Below are positions 27,776-40,822 of a stretch of 64,000 bases of DNA, piece by piece. Position numbers and translations under genes: made by a program. Numbering within the stretch: position 1 is the stretch's first letter; every line of letters begins with the position of its first letter. Location: positions 28,838,179-28,902,178 of the forward strand of contig NC_074711.1 of assembly GCF_947242115.1 (NCBI RefSeq), given 5' to 3'. Source of the DNA: Biomphalaria glabrata. Lineage: Eukaryota; Mollusca; Gastropoda; Planorbidae. Under the pieces are notes generated by a model. That model searched no databases. It was not told the origin of the DNA and saw nothing but the letters and a program-made list of their open reading frames with translations.

Positions 27776-30650
27776 CACAATTAACAATTGTAAGTTCCAT
27801 TTTTCAAACAATTCAATTTTTATTGATGATTTGTACATTTTACAAATAGATGCAACTTTTTTAATATAAAAAAAATGAAATTCCAATCTATTAAATACTG
27901 CTGAACTAGATTTTTTACTTCAGAGCTTCACATTTTGTTTTTTTGTTTACTTAATAAAGAGAGAAATTAATGTAAAAAAAAATATGCCAAATTAGTGTTT
28001 AGAATTTAAAATCAACAGCAAAAATGTTTTTATTTTAATTAATTGATTATTTCTTGAAAGTATTCAACTTCATACATTTTGTGAAATTCATTTTCTCTCA
28101 TTATCATTGAACTTGGTTCATGAACTCACAAACGTGGCTGTGAAATGACTTTCTTGTATTTACTTTATTCATGTTGTAGACAATTTGATACACTATTATT
28201 TTTTTTGTGTGTGATATATTTGTATAGACAAATGTACATTTTTATTTAATTGGTTGTTTGAACTAGCATACAAAGAGATCCGTTTATTAAAAAAAATTCT
28301 TGGATTTCATCTTAGTTAAATCCATTTTTTTTGGTGGTATTTGCGTGACAGATATTATTTTCTGTTCTGATAATCATACAAACTTTGGACACATCAGCTG
28401 CATGGAGAGGGGAGAAATACTGTCCATGCAACATCATTCCGACTATAGGTAATGCCCAGGCTTTCATTTCATATCTTTGAGGATCCATGGTTGCTTCGTG
28501 ACTGAAAGAGGTCATTGCTAATCATAATGTCATTACAATTTGGTTTAAAATTGTCAAATAGAAAGTCTTGCTCTAAACAGAGTGTCTAATCTAGAGAACA
28601 AAATAAACAAATGAATTTCTGATTTCATATAATATGCAAATGAAAAAGCTAAATGGCAATTTTAGATACATTGAATTAAAAAGAAAACAGGTTAGACATC
28701 TTTATTATCATTTATAAATATTATTATTATTTAATATCCAGATATCTTATGATTAGGTTTTAGTTGTTCAGCTGTGAGCTAGTCGCTTGCTACCTAAAAG
28801 CACACCCTAATGTATCTGTTTGATGTGATGTTAGCTTGGTCTAGTTCATCTCTTTTCAGTCGACTTTTGTCTGCAGCATCTTCTATTGTTTGTGACATTG
28901 TAATGTACTTTTTCATTGTAAAAAGGTTTTTCTAAAAGTTATATTCTTATTATAGCCTTCAACCTGTAGGTTAGATAAAAAAAGAGCTTAAATTTAAATG
29001 AAACCTAGTGATCAAAAATTGTAAATGATGCTCTTACACTTGCAGCATTATTTGGAGAAATAAAAATATCTCTTTTTGTAATAACCAGTGTAATCTGTTA
29101 ATGCACAAATTAGAATTTTTAAAAAATCCCAATTTGTTATTAATATTAGATGTTAATGATATTAAAAAAAATGTATATCATGTTTCTAAAAGAAAATGCT
29201 AACATGATTAGCTGGTTATTTTAGTTTCAATTTCTTGCAGTTCATTTTCTTTCTTTTTTATTTATATGAATACATGTAATCCTTTAAAAAATTTAAATAT
29301 AGAATCTCACTGACCAAAGAAGTGTTCTTAAATATTGTCAGTAGAGAACTGTTTGGCTTACCTAATGTACTTTATGCAATAAACACATGACTTTAGTTTG
29401 TCCTTTTTTTTAAAATTTATCTCCTTTGATTTTATCTAAATGAAGGATGTAGCCGACTCTATTATCAGTATTTTATATTAAACAATCAGTTATATGTTTT
29501 TATAATGCTATTTTTTTTTAGTAAACAAGTGATTGTATCGTTTGATAACTGTTTTAAAATAACAGCAAAGTTTTTCAATTTAATCTGTATATACCCATCA
29601 GAACATTGTCTATATGTTGTCATTGGTTTAACAAAACATTTTTTTAAGTAACAGGAATGACATTTATATTATAATTATATTACTAGACAAGATAAAGAAG
29701 AAAACTGTCCTGCTGTTTACCTCTAAGACAGAATCATTCTAATGCACAAACTTTGTTAAAGTCTACCTCTCTAAAATTGACCTTTATTGACCTTTTTAGC
29801 CACAGCAAATTTGTTCACACCTTAAGCAGAAGTAGTCAACATGATAAACTTGGCAGGGTGCATCCATTATCTTTTCAAACAAGAAATCGTCATTAAAAAG
29901 AATGTTTTAAAACTAGGCCAAGGAATATAGCTATGACTGTAACTTGATCTCTTCAATTATACAGGGATGGATTTTTTAGAATAGTTGAAGTGTACTAAGT
30001 AAGACTATAACAATCATTTTCTCTGCAGGAAGATCTGTAAATTATGGTATTTTTATTCAGACTTTATCACATCTCTGTTTTGGGTCATACCCTGCATAAT
30101 AAGAACCTTTAAATTCTAGAATATGTAATTTTCATTTTAAAAAAATGAAAACAGTGGTACACTGTTGTCTATATCCACTTGCCCACTCTTTTGATCTTTA
30201 AGTTAGATTTTATTGTTTTTAGTTTTTAATAAATTACTGTATCCCTGCATTAATTTGATAATATTTGTATGCATGTAAAGCCAACATACTCTCCCTTCAA
30301 AATTTATGTTTGAAAATTTGAAATATTACCTTGCTCTGATATTCTTAACAAAGTATTTAAATATCTCAAGATATTTATTCAAGCTATACACTTCTATTTC
30401 AGGGCCTAATTTAATGGATGCTTGCGAGGCCATGAATGATAGTGATATGCTAAATGTAAATTATAGGGGCCCTTCCTCTAAAAACCTAATTCTTTTGTGA
30501 GACAACAAAAATGTGCACACTAAAGTAATTCTGTAGCAAAGGTGTTCCATTTAATGTTTACATGACTATCAGAATTTGTTTAGATGTTGACATTAGCTGT
30601 CCCACAAAACATTTTTTATGAAACCGTAATGACATTTATATAATTTATAA
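27776..30650 (+). other. RETREG 3' UTR and following AT-rich spacer
   Basis: No coding exon recognised. AATAAA follows the stop at about 27953 with an A-run downstream, a plausible first poly(A) site. A second good signal (GCAATAAACACATGAC, near 29378) with a T-rich downstream stretch could end a longer 3' UTR of about 1.6 kb. The remainder to 30650 shows only AT-rich sequence. The gene to the right is transcribed towards this region, so the two transcripts converge. Confidence 0.4.
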
Positions 30651-31404
30651 TTATAACAACAGTAATATTATGATAGACAAACTCAGTTTTATTTCAGGAT
30701 TAAACATAAATCAATACAGAGTGTAAGATAATCTTTGATTAAAAAAGGATGATTTAAAATCATTGATAACCATTTCAAAATGAAATGCATAATAAGCAAA
30801 ATGAAAAAGAAATTAAATGTTAATTTTCAAACAACTGTGTTCATACTTCCAAATCAAATCAATCGCTTACTGATCTGATCCTAAATACAGTACAGAAAAA
30901 TGACCTGGGAGTACTTTAAAAAAAATATGAAGCTGGCCCACTGTAGTGACAGATGAATCTGTATACATTTTGAAAGCTTTCTCTTTATAGTGCTATTTTA
31001 TTTGTTCAGATTAATAGCCAGAGCTATCAGGAACATAAACAAAAATTGCTTGGATAAATAAAAAATTGATCAGTGCTTGAGTATAACAAGAAAGTGAATT
31101 CAAGAATTAGAATCAACAAAAGAAATCCATCTATAGTTTGAGACTCAATTATGAACATTTATATATTAAGACAATTTGGTAGTCTGTTGTGTAAATTTCT
31201 GTATCTTAAATACAATTAGTATACAAGTTACAGGTTAGGCCATTCAGACAGACTATACAATGTCTATTAAAAAATTTAAATGTTTTAATATCTCTACTTT
31301 GAGTAGAAAACTAAAACAAGATGTTATAAATTCTATTTGGAATCATAAAGACAGAAATAACAGTTTAAAAAAATAAATTATTATTTTTTTTTTTGGTTTA
31401 AAAT

Positions 31405-33100
31405 TTAACCTTTCACAAATGCATTTTCAAACTCTTCAAAACTTATTTTCCCATCATTATTGTCATCTGCTTCTTTCACCACCTCATTAAGTTGTTCTTC
31501 TGAAATGTCCAAGCCTTGTTGTTGGCACAAGAGACGAATCTCATTCTTATCAAGTTTGCCACTGCCATCTTTATCAATGTCTTTGAATGCTAGTTCAAGT
31601 TCTGCTCTCCTGTAAGAAACGTGTGTACTCATTGAAACTGAATTATTAAATGAACACAAAGTAGCATACATAATTCTAACAGAGAAAATAATCGCACAGA
31701 AATGTTTGTCTCAAACACACAAAAAAAAACCACTAAATACAAGAAACAACAATTTATTTCCTTTTTTTTTTTGACATCAAACAAAATAATTAATTGACTA
31801 TTGGTTAATTTTGTTAAGTAAAATAAATTATTGTGTAAAGTTTCAACTTTGTTTTGGGAGAAATAACGTTTAAAATTATTTAACGGGACAAAATCCCACA
31901 CATTGAGCAATATTTTAATGCTGAAGGATTCATTTCCTTTTTTTTTTCCAAACAATATAATTAATTACCAGTATGGACTAATATGTTAGTTTTGTTAGGT
32001 AAAGTAAAAAAATTGTGTTAAGTTTCAACTTGATCCTAGAATGGATGTTGGTGAAATACAGACAGACAGAGTTGATACAAGTTGTGTAAACAAAATAAAT
32101 AACGTAGCCTACGTGACTTCTCTGGGATCCTTGGCATAGAGGGCTGATGAAAATTCTTCCCACGAGACCAGTTTATCATTGTTGTCATCTAATTCTAAAA
32201 ATGTTTGCTGTTAGACAAGAAATAAAATAAAGAGTACTGAATTAATATTAATGAATAATATGTGGCCGTAGAAGATTGTTTCAATTAAATAAACCGCTAT
32301 CTCATTGCGTTTGCAATATATCATCTTAGTAGCTTACTAGCAAAAAGGAAAAAATACTTCAATCAATTTAAATCTTGAATGAATATTAAATACATCGATG
32401 AGTATGAATCAGCAGTTAGGGCTTATCTCAAATACGGTTATGGTTAGATAAATATTTTGTCTTATACATTTAAGCTAATTACATAATTGCTCATCTTTTT
32501 TTTTCCACACCAAAATACAATCGATAAAGTAAGTCACTCTGTAATATATAGATCCAGATAGGTAGATAGATTGTAGGCGTACTGATTAAACAAATAAAAC
32601 ACTTTCGTATAGTAGTACCCATAGATACGCAGATGATTTATGATGGGCTATATTTTAGGCTATTCTCAGCTACAGAGAAAGGGCTGGAATGATCCCAAGC
32701 AAAAGTGTTAGTGTTACAATTCATATCAACAGATATGCTGTGTACCGGTAATTGTCATAAGTCAAGTTCATGGTTAGGAAGGCACAGTAGCAAAATCCAT
32801 TTTTGTGAAGAACTCAAGTGTGTTGAGTTATATGCATACATACTTCATAACTTAGCCAGGTCTTACTGTGTGTATTAAGTGTATCAATGTATATATCTAT
32901 CTATCTCTCCTGTCTGTCTCCCCCCTCCTCTCTCTACTACTATTGTTACTTACAGCAATATCAGCGTCAGTGCCTTGAAATGTTGGACATGCCTGTCGAA
33001 TGACCCGGGCAAGCTGACCGACTGTAATAGGGTTACCTCCGTTTGCCTCTTCAAAAAAACGACGACACTTTTCCTCGAAATTCTTTGTAGTCTGAGACAT
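31405..33100 (-). CDS. Calmodulin-like EF-hand calcium-binding protein, 3 exons
   Basis: Exons (minus strand): 32954-33100, 32113-32207 and 31405-31609, GT/AG borders, in phase, 447 nt, 148 residues from the MSQTTKNFEEK start. Three canonical EF-hand loops are visible: residues 56-67 (DDNNDKLVSWEE), 93-104 (DKDGSGKLDKNE) and 129-140 (DDNNDGKISFEE). The N-terminal 50 residues probably fold as a degenerate first EF-hand without a full loop. It therefore resembles calmodulin and troponin C in size and layout but is not calmodulin. The middle exon donor (CAC/GTAGG) was chosen because it alone keeps the frame into RAELELAFKDID. The open frame continues upstream of this ATG to another ATG at 33365-33367 (separate entry). 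Poly(A) signals lie near 30990 and 30688. Specific function unknown; calcium buffering or sensing is inferred. Confidence 0.85.
31755..32105 (-). repeat. Two adjacent copies of the dispersed repeat in an EF-hand gene intron
   Basis: On the minus strand 31925-32105 reads CAACTTGTATCAACTCTGTC, then TAGGATCAAGTTGAAAC, then GGTAATTAATTATATTG; 31755-31870 repeats the second half. Together they fill most of the intron between exons 2 and 3 and end a few bases from the exon at 32113. Confidence 0.5.
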
Positions 33101-33367
33101 TTTGTTTGTTGCTGGTGTTGCTATTTGGGTGTGATGAGGAAGTCTTCCAAACTTAAGAATCACGGAGCGATGCCAAGCACGGAACTGACTCTGCAAGTGG
33201 AACTGCGACACAGGTGAGAACAAGGGCGAGCCCAGGTGTAACTGCGACTCGGGTGTAGCAGCATTGAGACCAGCAGTTGGGACAGGCTGCTGTGATAATC
33301 GATTTGAACCAGACGCATGGCTGAAAGTGTTGGGTAGGCGGTGACGTGGCTTAAGGAAGACAGTCAT
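33101..33367 (-). other. In-frame N-terminal extension of the EF-hand protein, or its 5' UTR
   Basis: The frame of the EF-hand protein stays open for 89 codons upstream of MSQTTK, from an ATG at 33365-33367. The predicted extension begins MTVFLKPRHRLPNTFSHAS and is rich in Arg, His, Ser and Pro with only one acidic residue, the composition of a mitochondrial targeting peptide. It is also close to a poly-G tract (33378-33397). Either it is translated and retargets the protein, or it is a fortuitously open 5' UTR. No transcript evidence is available. Confidence 0.35.
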
Positions 33368-33377
33368 GTGGGAAACT

Positions 33378-33597
33378 GGGGGGGGGGGGGGGGGGGGCGG
33401 GAAGCATATTTCTGATTCCAGGAACTCGGCGGGTAGTAACTTTTCTAGGGCGATATTTATCTAATTATTTTTAGAAAAGAAAGTCTACCATATTAACATT
33501 TTGTTGTAGTCTTCACCCCCCCCCCCCATACGCTCAAAAACAAAATGTTGATAAATGATAGGCTACTAATGTTGAAGACATGGGGGGGGGGGGGGGG
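33378..33597. repeat. Cluster of homopolymer G/C runs
   Basis: Runs of about 20 G (33378-33397), 12 C (33516-33527) and 16 G (33582-33597) lie just upstream of the EF-hand gene. They could form quadruplexes near its promoter, and are also places where run length in the assembly is unreliable. Confidence 0.6.
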
Positions 33598-34470
33598 ACA
33601 AGAGTTGGGTTAATGTCATGAAAAAGTTTAATGGTCTTAATATTTAACACAAAAAAAATACCATCTCTGTTTGAGTGACCGCGTAAGTGCTCTGAAAACA
33701 TGTCTCAAATAATAACACGTATTAGACACTGCCTGAATATTGGTGTCTTAAAAATTCAAACCAAACAGATCTTTCCCTTTTTTCAGAACATGGTATATCT
33801 GTATGAAGGCGATTGTGTCTGTGTCTATGCCGTGGACATAATTAGGTCTACTACAGTAAGAAATTTTAAGTCTGTAGGATTGTGTGCTATAAAAAGCTTT
33901 TACAAAAAAAATAAAAATAATAAAAAATAAATAAATGTGACATCTGTTTTGAAGATACACCTTTTACTGTAATCAATAGTGACTAAGTGTGCAAAAATGT
34001 GAACTAGCCTAACTTTTTTCTTATGCATTGTAACATTTTACACTACTGCGACAGATGTTCAACCTTAGATCTAATTATCCTTTGCTTTAACTTGTCGGTA
34101 AAAATAATGTAAAATAATAATGTAAAAACCCAAACACTGTTTTATTGAACTAGTGAGGATGTTTTCCGTTGTCCTAACCAGAGACCATGGTATCGACAAG
34201 CAAAAAGGAATTTGTGTTGCTAAACATCTATGACAACTCAAGCATCTTTCCGTGAACAGTTCTGTTCTAAGTAGTGACAAGAAATGAGAACGTGAATAAT
34301 GTAGCCTAGGTTTTGTCTACGTGTTAAGAGAAGCTTTGGAAAATGGCATGAGCTCCTCTGTTATTTTATATGATGTGGAAGTGTCATGTAAATCAATAAT
34401 ATCATTATTCATATGAATACATTTATACAAATAATTGATTTTTTTGTTATGCCTTGAGGAAGCTATAGTG
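33598..34470. other. Unassigned sequence upstream of the EF-hand gene
   Basis: AT-rich, only short frames without domain similarity, no clear repeat. It should contain distal promoter sequence of the EF-hand gene. Confidence 0.35.
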
Positions 34471-35182
34471 CAGCGTTTCTCAAACTGAGAGGTAGCCTAG
34501 CGCTACGACGTGTTGACAAAAAGGAACTGGGGTAGGACATTTTTTTTTTTTTAATGTTGTAGGCCCCATCTGCATTGTAGTATTTAAGTTATAAAACTAT
34601 ATTTGAGCATGAACTAAGTTTTATAACAACATAACAATGTTTAATCATTAAGTTAAGCGTCGCTGTTTTTTCGCGAGAGGTGACTACAACAAGATTGATT
34701 TAAACGAGACCAATCATCATAGTAAGCCTGAACACTGACCTGCAACGTCACAACCTGTGGGTAGCTTAAACCAATAGCTTGTTGTCACGCTACAGCCTAG
34801 GTCTGTACGAGTGTTGACTGTCAGTGTTGAGGCTTTCTAGAACGAATGGTCTCGATTGAGGAAGATACTTCAATACGTCTTCGCAAACTGTAAGTCTAGA
34901 CGTATATATCTCTCTATATATATATCAGAACGGTCAAATTCTCTTGATTGGAATTCTGTTGACGTCTTTTGTCTGTACGAAACTTGCCCACTACAAAACG
35001 TCTTACCGAACAAGAGGATGATCTTAAGACGATCAATCCCACTCTATAGGCTTTACACGACAAACGCTTGGAGTCTGGGCTCAGCTCACGTAGACCCTCT
35101 ACCTGTCTGGAGGGCGCAAACATATTTTTTTTATTGGTCAATGGAGCGACACTAGTAGGCCCTACAAGTTTGAGAAACACTG
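34471..35182. mobile_element. hAT-like non-autonomous element, 712 bp
   Basis: The ends are CAGCGTTTCTCAAACT on the left and AGTTTGAGAAACACTG on the right, the classic hAT terminus. The flanks read CTATAGTG and CTATAACT, a partly decayed 8-bp target duplication. The inside has short frames but no recognisable transposase. Confidence 0.8.
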
Positions 35183-36335
35183 CTATAACTGAACAAGAAT
35201 GTGAGTAGCTTATTATAGCCTAATGCTTGAACTGCTTGGTAAGTTGTAGACTATAACTTGTCTATATCTCGTATGAAATGTCGACGAGATATTCTGTGTG
35301 CAAGAGTCAACATGGCGTCTGTACTAGCTAAACGACATCCATATACAAGGGCATCAACCGAAAATCGGGGAATAATCTAGCGGAGGAGCTAATCGTGTTA
35401 CATGCATTTTAAATTTGGATTTCGTAAAGAGATGCGTTAACTTCTATCAAGCAATGCTATTATTTCCGATTTATTCAGTAAGCTGTAGGCTTGCATATTT
35501 CATGCATGTAAAAAATAACTCAATTTGATGTCTTTGCTAAAGAAGATAACATGTAGCCAATACTATTCTATAGAATGACGGACTTCGTGGTTTGCCGGTA
35601 ACATATAATCTACATAAGATATCTGTCCATATAATATGCATGAATTCTCGGAATGGCTTCTGAGTCCACCCAGCTCTAAAGGGTATCTGACATTAGTTGG
35701 CGTTTCATAATCTGCCTTGATGACCGCATGGTCTGAAAGGAGAACTTCTAGCCAGTAAATTTGTCGCGAATCTATTGGTTGAAATAGTTAGATTGAATTC
35801 ACTGGCCACACTTGCAAATTATTTACTAAAAAGCCACATCCCAGTTCTTATAAATGGCACAAAGAGTTGTTCGCCATGTTGACTTAACTCATTGGTCATG
35901 CTTCAACAAGTTTATTCACGACCACCCCTCCCCCCCCCCGACCTGCTGACAAGTTACAGTGGTGACAAATCAATAAATTCACGTGTGTATTATTCATATC
36001 AGAAGCGAGTGCTGGGTCGTGCTCATTCAGGTCATAGATAAACAATGAAACAAGTTGAACAAAAAAAAGTCTGGCGGTGGGAGGGGGGCAGATCAATATA
36101 GAATTCTCTATTGTTCCATGATCTTAAAGATTAGGCCTACTTTTTATCTTGGACTCGCCAACGATTATTTCCCATCTGAAGTCGTCAGTTTCTCTTACCA
36201 TTTTTCTCGGATGAATGTCTTTTATTTTCTATTTCTCTTTTATTGAACACCTTTTTGCCAATGCCCCAGAGAGACTACACTATATCCTGCAGTTAAAATC
36301 AATATGTCTATTGTACTAAATGTAGCTATATGATC
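35183..36335. other. Unassigned sequence
   Basis: Apart from the SINE fragment at 35655 there is no recognisable gene or element; a C-run lies near 35928-35938. Confidence 0.35.
35655..35745 (+). repeat. SINE fragment
   Basis: GAGTCCACCCAGCTCTAAAG, GGTATCTGACATTAGTTGG and GCATGGTCTGAAAGGAGAAC match the body and end of the SINE at 18046 with an internal deletion. Confidence 0.55.
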
Positions 36336-36638
36336 AAAGAGAAAATACTAAAAAAAAAAATAAACAAAAAAAAACAAACAAAAACTAGTACGCTTGTACA
36401 AAGAGATATACATATAAATATGAAACCCAAAACTCTTCAAACCTTTCATAATACCAACTCTGCCTCAATCACCATGCAGTGATAATGTTGGCAATACAAC
36501 AGGGGTGATTTGCAAGTTGAAAAGTTTTTTGTTCATGATGCTTAGAAAACTGGAACATATTGTTAAAAACATTTGTACACAACTGAAATGGTATTTGCAA
36601 CTAAAACTAAGCATACAAAAGAGTGACCATGTCATCAA
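36336..36638 (+). repeat. Direct repeat, copy A
   Basis: From GAGAAAATACTAAAAAAAAA through CTAGTACGCTTGTACAAAG, CTCTGCCTCAATCACCATGC and AGCATACAAAAGAGTGACCA to GTCATCAA it matches 40538-40822 with very few differences apart from a longer A-rich stretch here. Non-coding. Confidence 0.75.
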
Positions 36639-39600
36639 TATAAAGATATATTTCTTTTGTGCTGATGGGTTTATATTTCCTGACTTGAAGGCCTATTTGG
36701 TGTCTTTTACTTTACAGAAATCCTTTATTTGTTTATATAATCAAAAAATGTCACATCTAGAATTGTTTAAACTATGGTAAGTAGTACGTAGTAGTCTAAG
36801 CTCAGCAGACCTTTGCAGTCAGAGGAGGCATCCACAGACTCTCGATAGTGAAAAGGGTCAAGGCTTCTATTTATATGGTAAGTCACCAAAACTTCTGCAA
36901 GAAACGTTTTTCTTTATTAAGTATGATTTATGGTCAAAGTAAGCGAACGGCTAAAAATCCAAGGATCAGAAAGCGCTCTTGAAATGTTGGTACTGTAGTA
37001 TTAGTCTATTTTTTAATATTCCATTTGCATTCTTGAAAGAATAAAATACAGTAAGAGAGAAACAAAAAAGCGATACAAAGTGATATGTTTGTGTGGGTGT
37101 GTGTGTAGCTACAGAAAGACGTAAGACAATGAAAAGAGGAAGATTGTGAGAAAGTTTAAGGTCAAGGACGACACATTGAAAGGTTGCCCAGTAAATATTA
37201 AAAGAAAACTACTTTGCCTAAAAGGACAAAAAAGTTTAGAAATTGGATTCCACAGTGCTGAAAAGTGCACATAAATGATGTTAGATCATGGAACTAGATT
37301 AGGCCTATACTCAAGATTAGATCTATCTAGATGGTTCTACTTCGCTTATCCACACTTACATAACATATGCTGAACAATTACGGATACACCCAAAATTTTG
37401 ATATTTACGGATTTGCCTCCACGTACATTTCTCAACCATATTTCTTCAACCCAAACATAGGTAGATAAAAACCTAAAACACCCTCAAAATTCTACACAAA
37501 CACTGAAACAAACTGAACAGTATTTCTGGGACGATCATTTATTGCATCATTTTTTTTTAAATTTTCTGTGCAGAGGGACACAACATAAACAGAATCAAAT
37601 CAACAGTCAAGTGTTGTCTCCATAACAAACGTTGCTAACAGTTTTCTCAAAACAGGGAAGTGTAAAAACAACAAAACAAATAAAAACAAAACAGTTTAAA
37701 GCATGTTTAAAAAAAAAAGTATAAAAGTTGCAATTATTATGGAGTGAGTGTGCAACGTCACACCAGCTTGTATATTATTGTATTTAGACAGGCTAGGACT
37801 TAGGGAAACCCAATCAAAATACTGTTGGTCAAAAGATCAGCAGGATAATTATCAAGACACAAGGAAGAGCTCTAGACAATACATGTACACTTTACACATG
37901 TTCACGATATGGGAAAAATAGCTCAGTCATTTAACAAAAGAAAAAAAAAGTGCATTGTATCAAAAGTCTCAATATGGTTTAAAAAAAAGTACTAGCCCCT
38001 AAACCCAAAGAGGACAAAGGAAAAAAAAAACTGTCTGACCTACCTACCACACAAATTTAACGTTTGTATTTAATAATATCGTTATACTTTTAGTTCAAGA
38101 CAGCATGCACTTTGTGATAAGGATTAGGGTGCACTCTCTTCATAGTTTGTAAACAAAATTAGGATATAAAAAAATAGTTGAATTAGTTTATAAAAAAGAT
38201 TTTTATGTCTCACAGTCAAGTCACTTAAAAAAAAAAAAAAGAACAAAAAATTACAAAGTGTAATAATATTAATAGAAAAAAAAAATCAACAGATAAAGAC
38301 AAAAAAAAAATGGTTAAAATTTTGTATAAAATTGTCAAAATGAAAAATAATTCATTAGGTTAAAATTTATCACACAAAATGAAGTTTTAATGAGATTCAA
38401 TAAATGTAAAAAGAAAAAAAATATCACATCAAATATGACACAGCCTGAGAAAACCAGCCACTTGGGGAGACAACAAAGAGACTTGGAACTGAAAAAATTG
38501 GTCATAAATTGATTCAAAATAAAATGAACTGATTAGTCAAAAGGAGGTCCTATGTTCCATGAGGAACTCAAAGGAAAGATGATAATTAGTCAAAATAAAG
38601 GCCAGAATGACAGAATTCAATTAAGTCTTAATAATAATAAACAAGAGATTTGAAAATCATTGCAAGGCGGCTGGTTTTGTCAGACACTGTCACTAGTATA
38701 GAAATAAAAGAAAAAAGATAATCGAGATGTTCTACACACCCTTTTCTGATTCTCCTAAACAATAAATTACAAATGTAAAGTGATTCAAATAAGATGATGT
38801 CACAGCAGACAACGTTAGGAATACAAATCATTTTGGCAGTGCAGGTCACCTTGTGTGAAGCTCAAAAACATTACATGATAAAGCATTTAAATATGACATA
38901 AATAAAAAAAACACTCAGAACAACCAATCAAATTAAAGCCTTGAAAGTGTCACATGGCATTAGAAAAATAAAGTACAAAAACAACAAAAAAGAAACAAAA
39001 CATATAAGTGTTGGCAGTCACTCACAAAAAATCTGACCACTAGTGAATAGTGTGTGACTCTATGAAGTGATATGTAAACATGTGAAGATGAATCTGTAAC
39101 AAGGCCGATGATAAACTTAGATACACACATCAGCAACAAATGTGAATTATTCCCAAAACAAACTTGGAATCAAAGGATAAGAACTTTGGTCACATTAAAA
39201 AATGTTTTGTTTTTTTTCTGTTTAGGCTGTGCAGAAACATTTTTGTGTCCACCCAGTTCCACCTCTAGATGGCATCAATTTCCATAGAGCAAAGAGAATA
39301 CCTGGTATCATAAAACTTTGTTATTTATTTTTAAATCAGGTGTTTTTTGTATGTGAGTCTGTTAAGTAAAGGCTAAACAGTTAAAGATGAGAACAGACTG
39401 CTGATCATTGACAAAGATTAACTTGTTTTAACAAAAGTTTATGCATTCAAACTAAATTTACAAAAAAATTTGTTCATATTAGAAAAAAAAAATCCATATC
39501 AATGTCTATCTCTACATGTTACTCTGCAATAACTTAAAAAATTTTTTTTTTAAAAATTAAATCTCTTTTGGTGAATTCCGTTAGAACAAAATATTACAAA

Positions 39601-40537
39601 AACAACATAATAGTTTCAGCTTTATACTATGAATAAAATTTATGAAGATTCATTTTATAAGTATAACATATAGAATAACAGCTTCAGAATACAATGGTTA
39701 CTAAGAGAAAAAAACAAACTATAGTCTTATTATAGAGAGATAATTTACTGAGGTATTTTCTTATGCAAGCTTTGTGGTTTCATATGTGTCAGCCCTGTTG
39801 TAATACTGGACAAAAAGTGTGTAGAAGAGTCTGGGCCAAGACCAATCATTATAGAAGGACCAAAAGCTCATTGCCTAGTTTAAACTACGATGTTCAGGCC
39901 TTACATAACAATTGATCTCATATGAGCAGCGTGTGAGTCATATGAACCATGAGTAGTGGATTCAACACATTTCAACCACAAATTAAAAAGATGATTTTTG
40001 GGAATCTGGATGAGCATGTGAGCAGTTGAATGGCAGTATTAGGCTAGGTCTGTGCTCTCGTCAAAACCTGTCTTAATATTGCTATATTTTCACTATTTCT
40101 ATTTAAAACTTTTCTTTTCTAGTGCTTTTATTATACTTGCCATCTTTAGGCCACCATGACAAAACATTTACAATTAGCATCATAGTAATTAATGGAAAAT
40201 ATAAACATAAACATTTTATTAAGGTATTAAAAGATTAAATATTAAATTTAAAAATTCCTTAAATAATTCATATTTAAAATAATTGAATAAAAATTTTGGC
40301 TTAAAGAATTAAAAACCCTTAAATAATTCATATATTTAAAATAATTGAAAAAATAAAAAAAGAATTAGAAAAATTTTATGTCAACAAACATATATCAAGT
40401 TAAAGTCTTGTTTTGTAGTTTAATAAATAACAAATGAGTCCTGTTGTAATTGTACATGTACCTGAGCCAGTGTATGACTAGTTCAAACATCACAGATGCT
40501 AGTTTGATTGAAGACAGTAGACAAACAGTTATAACAT

Positions 40538-40822
40538 AAAGAGAAAATACTAAAAAAAAAACAACTAACTAGTACGCTTGTACAAAGAGATATACATATA
40601 AATATGAAACCCAAAACTGTTCAAACCTTTCATTATACCAACTCTGCCTCAATCACCATGCAGTGATAATGTTGGCAATACAACAGAGGTGATTTGTAAG
40701 TTGAAAAGTTTTTTGTTCATGATGTTTAGAAAACTGGAACATATTGTTAAAAACATTTGTACACAACTGAAACGGTATTTGCAACTAAAACTAAGCATAC
40801 AAAAGAGTGACCATGTCATCAA
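40538..40822 (+). repeat. Direct repeat, copy B
   Basis: Near-identical to 36336-36638, same orientation, 4.2 kb apart. No inverted ends or tail are visible, so it may be a segmental duplicate of untranslated sequence rather than a transposon. Confidence 0.75.

Noticed and set aside
28312-28515. Minus-strand frame of 67 codons after RETREG
   Set aside because: No similarity or splice signals; likely within the RETREG 3' UTR or spacer.
32879-33217. Plus-strand frame of 112 codons
   Set aside because: Antisense shadow of the EF-hand first exon.
34841-34892. Short ATG frame followed by a GTAAGT donor, like a first exon
   Set aside because: It lies inside the hAT-like MITE and no downstream plus-strand exons follow.
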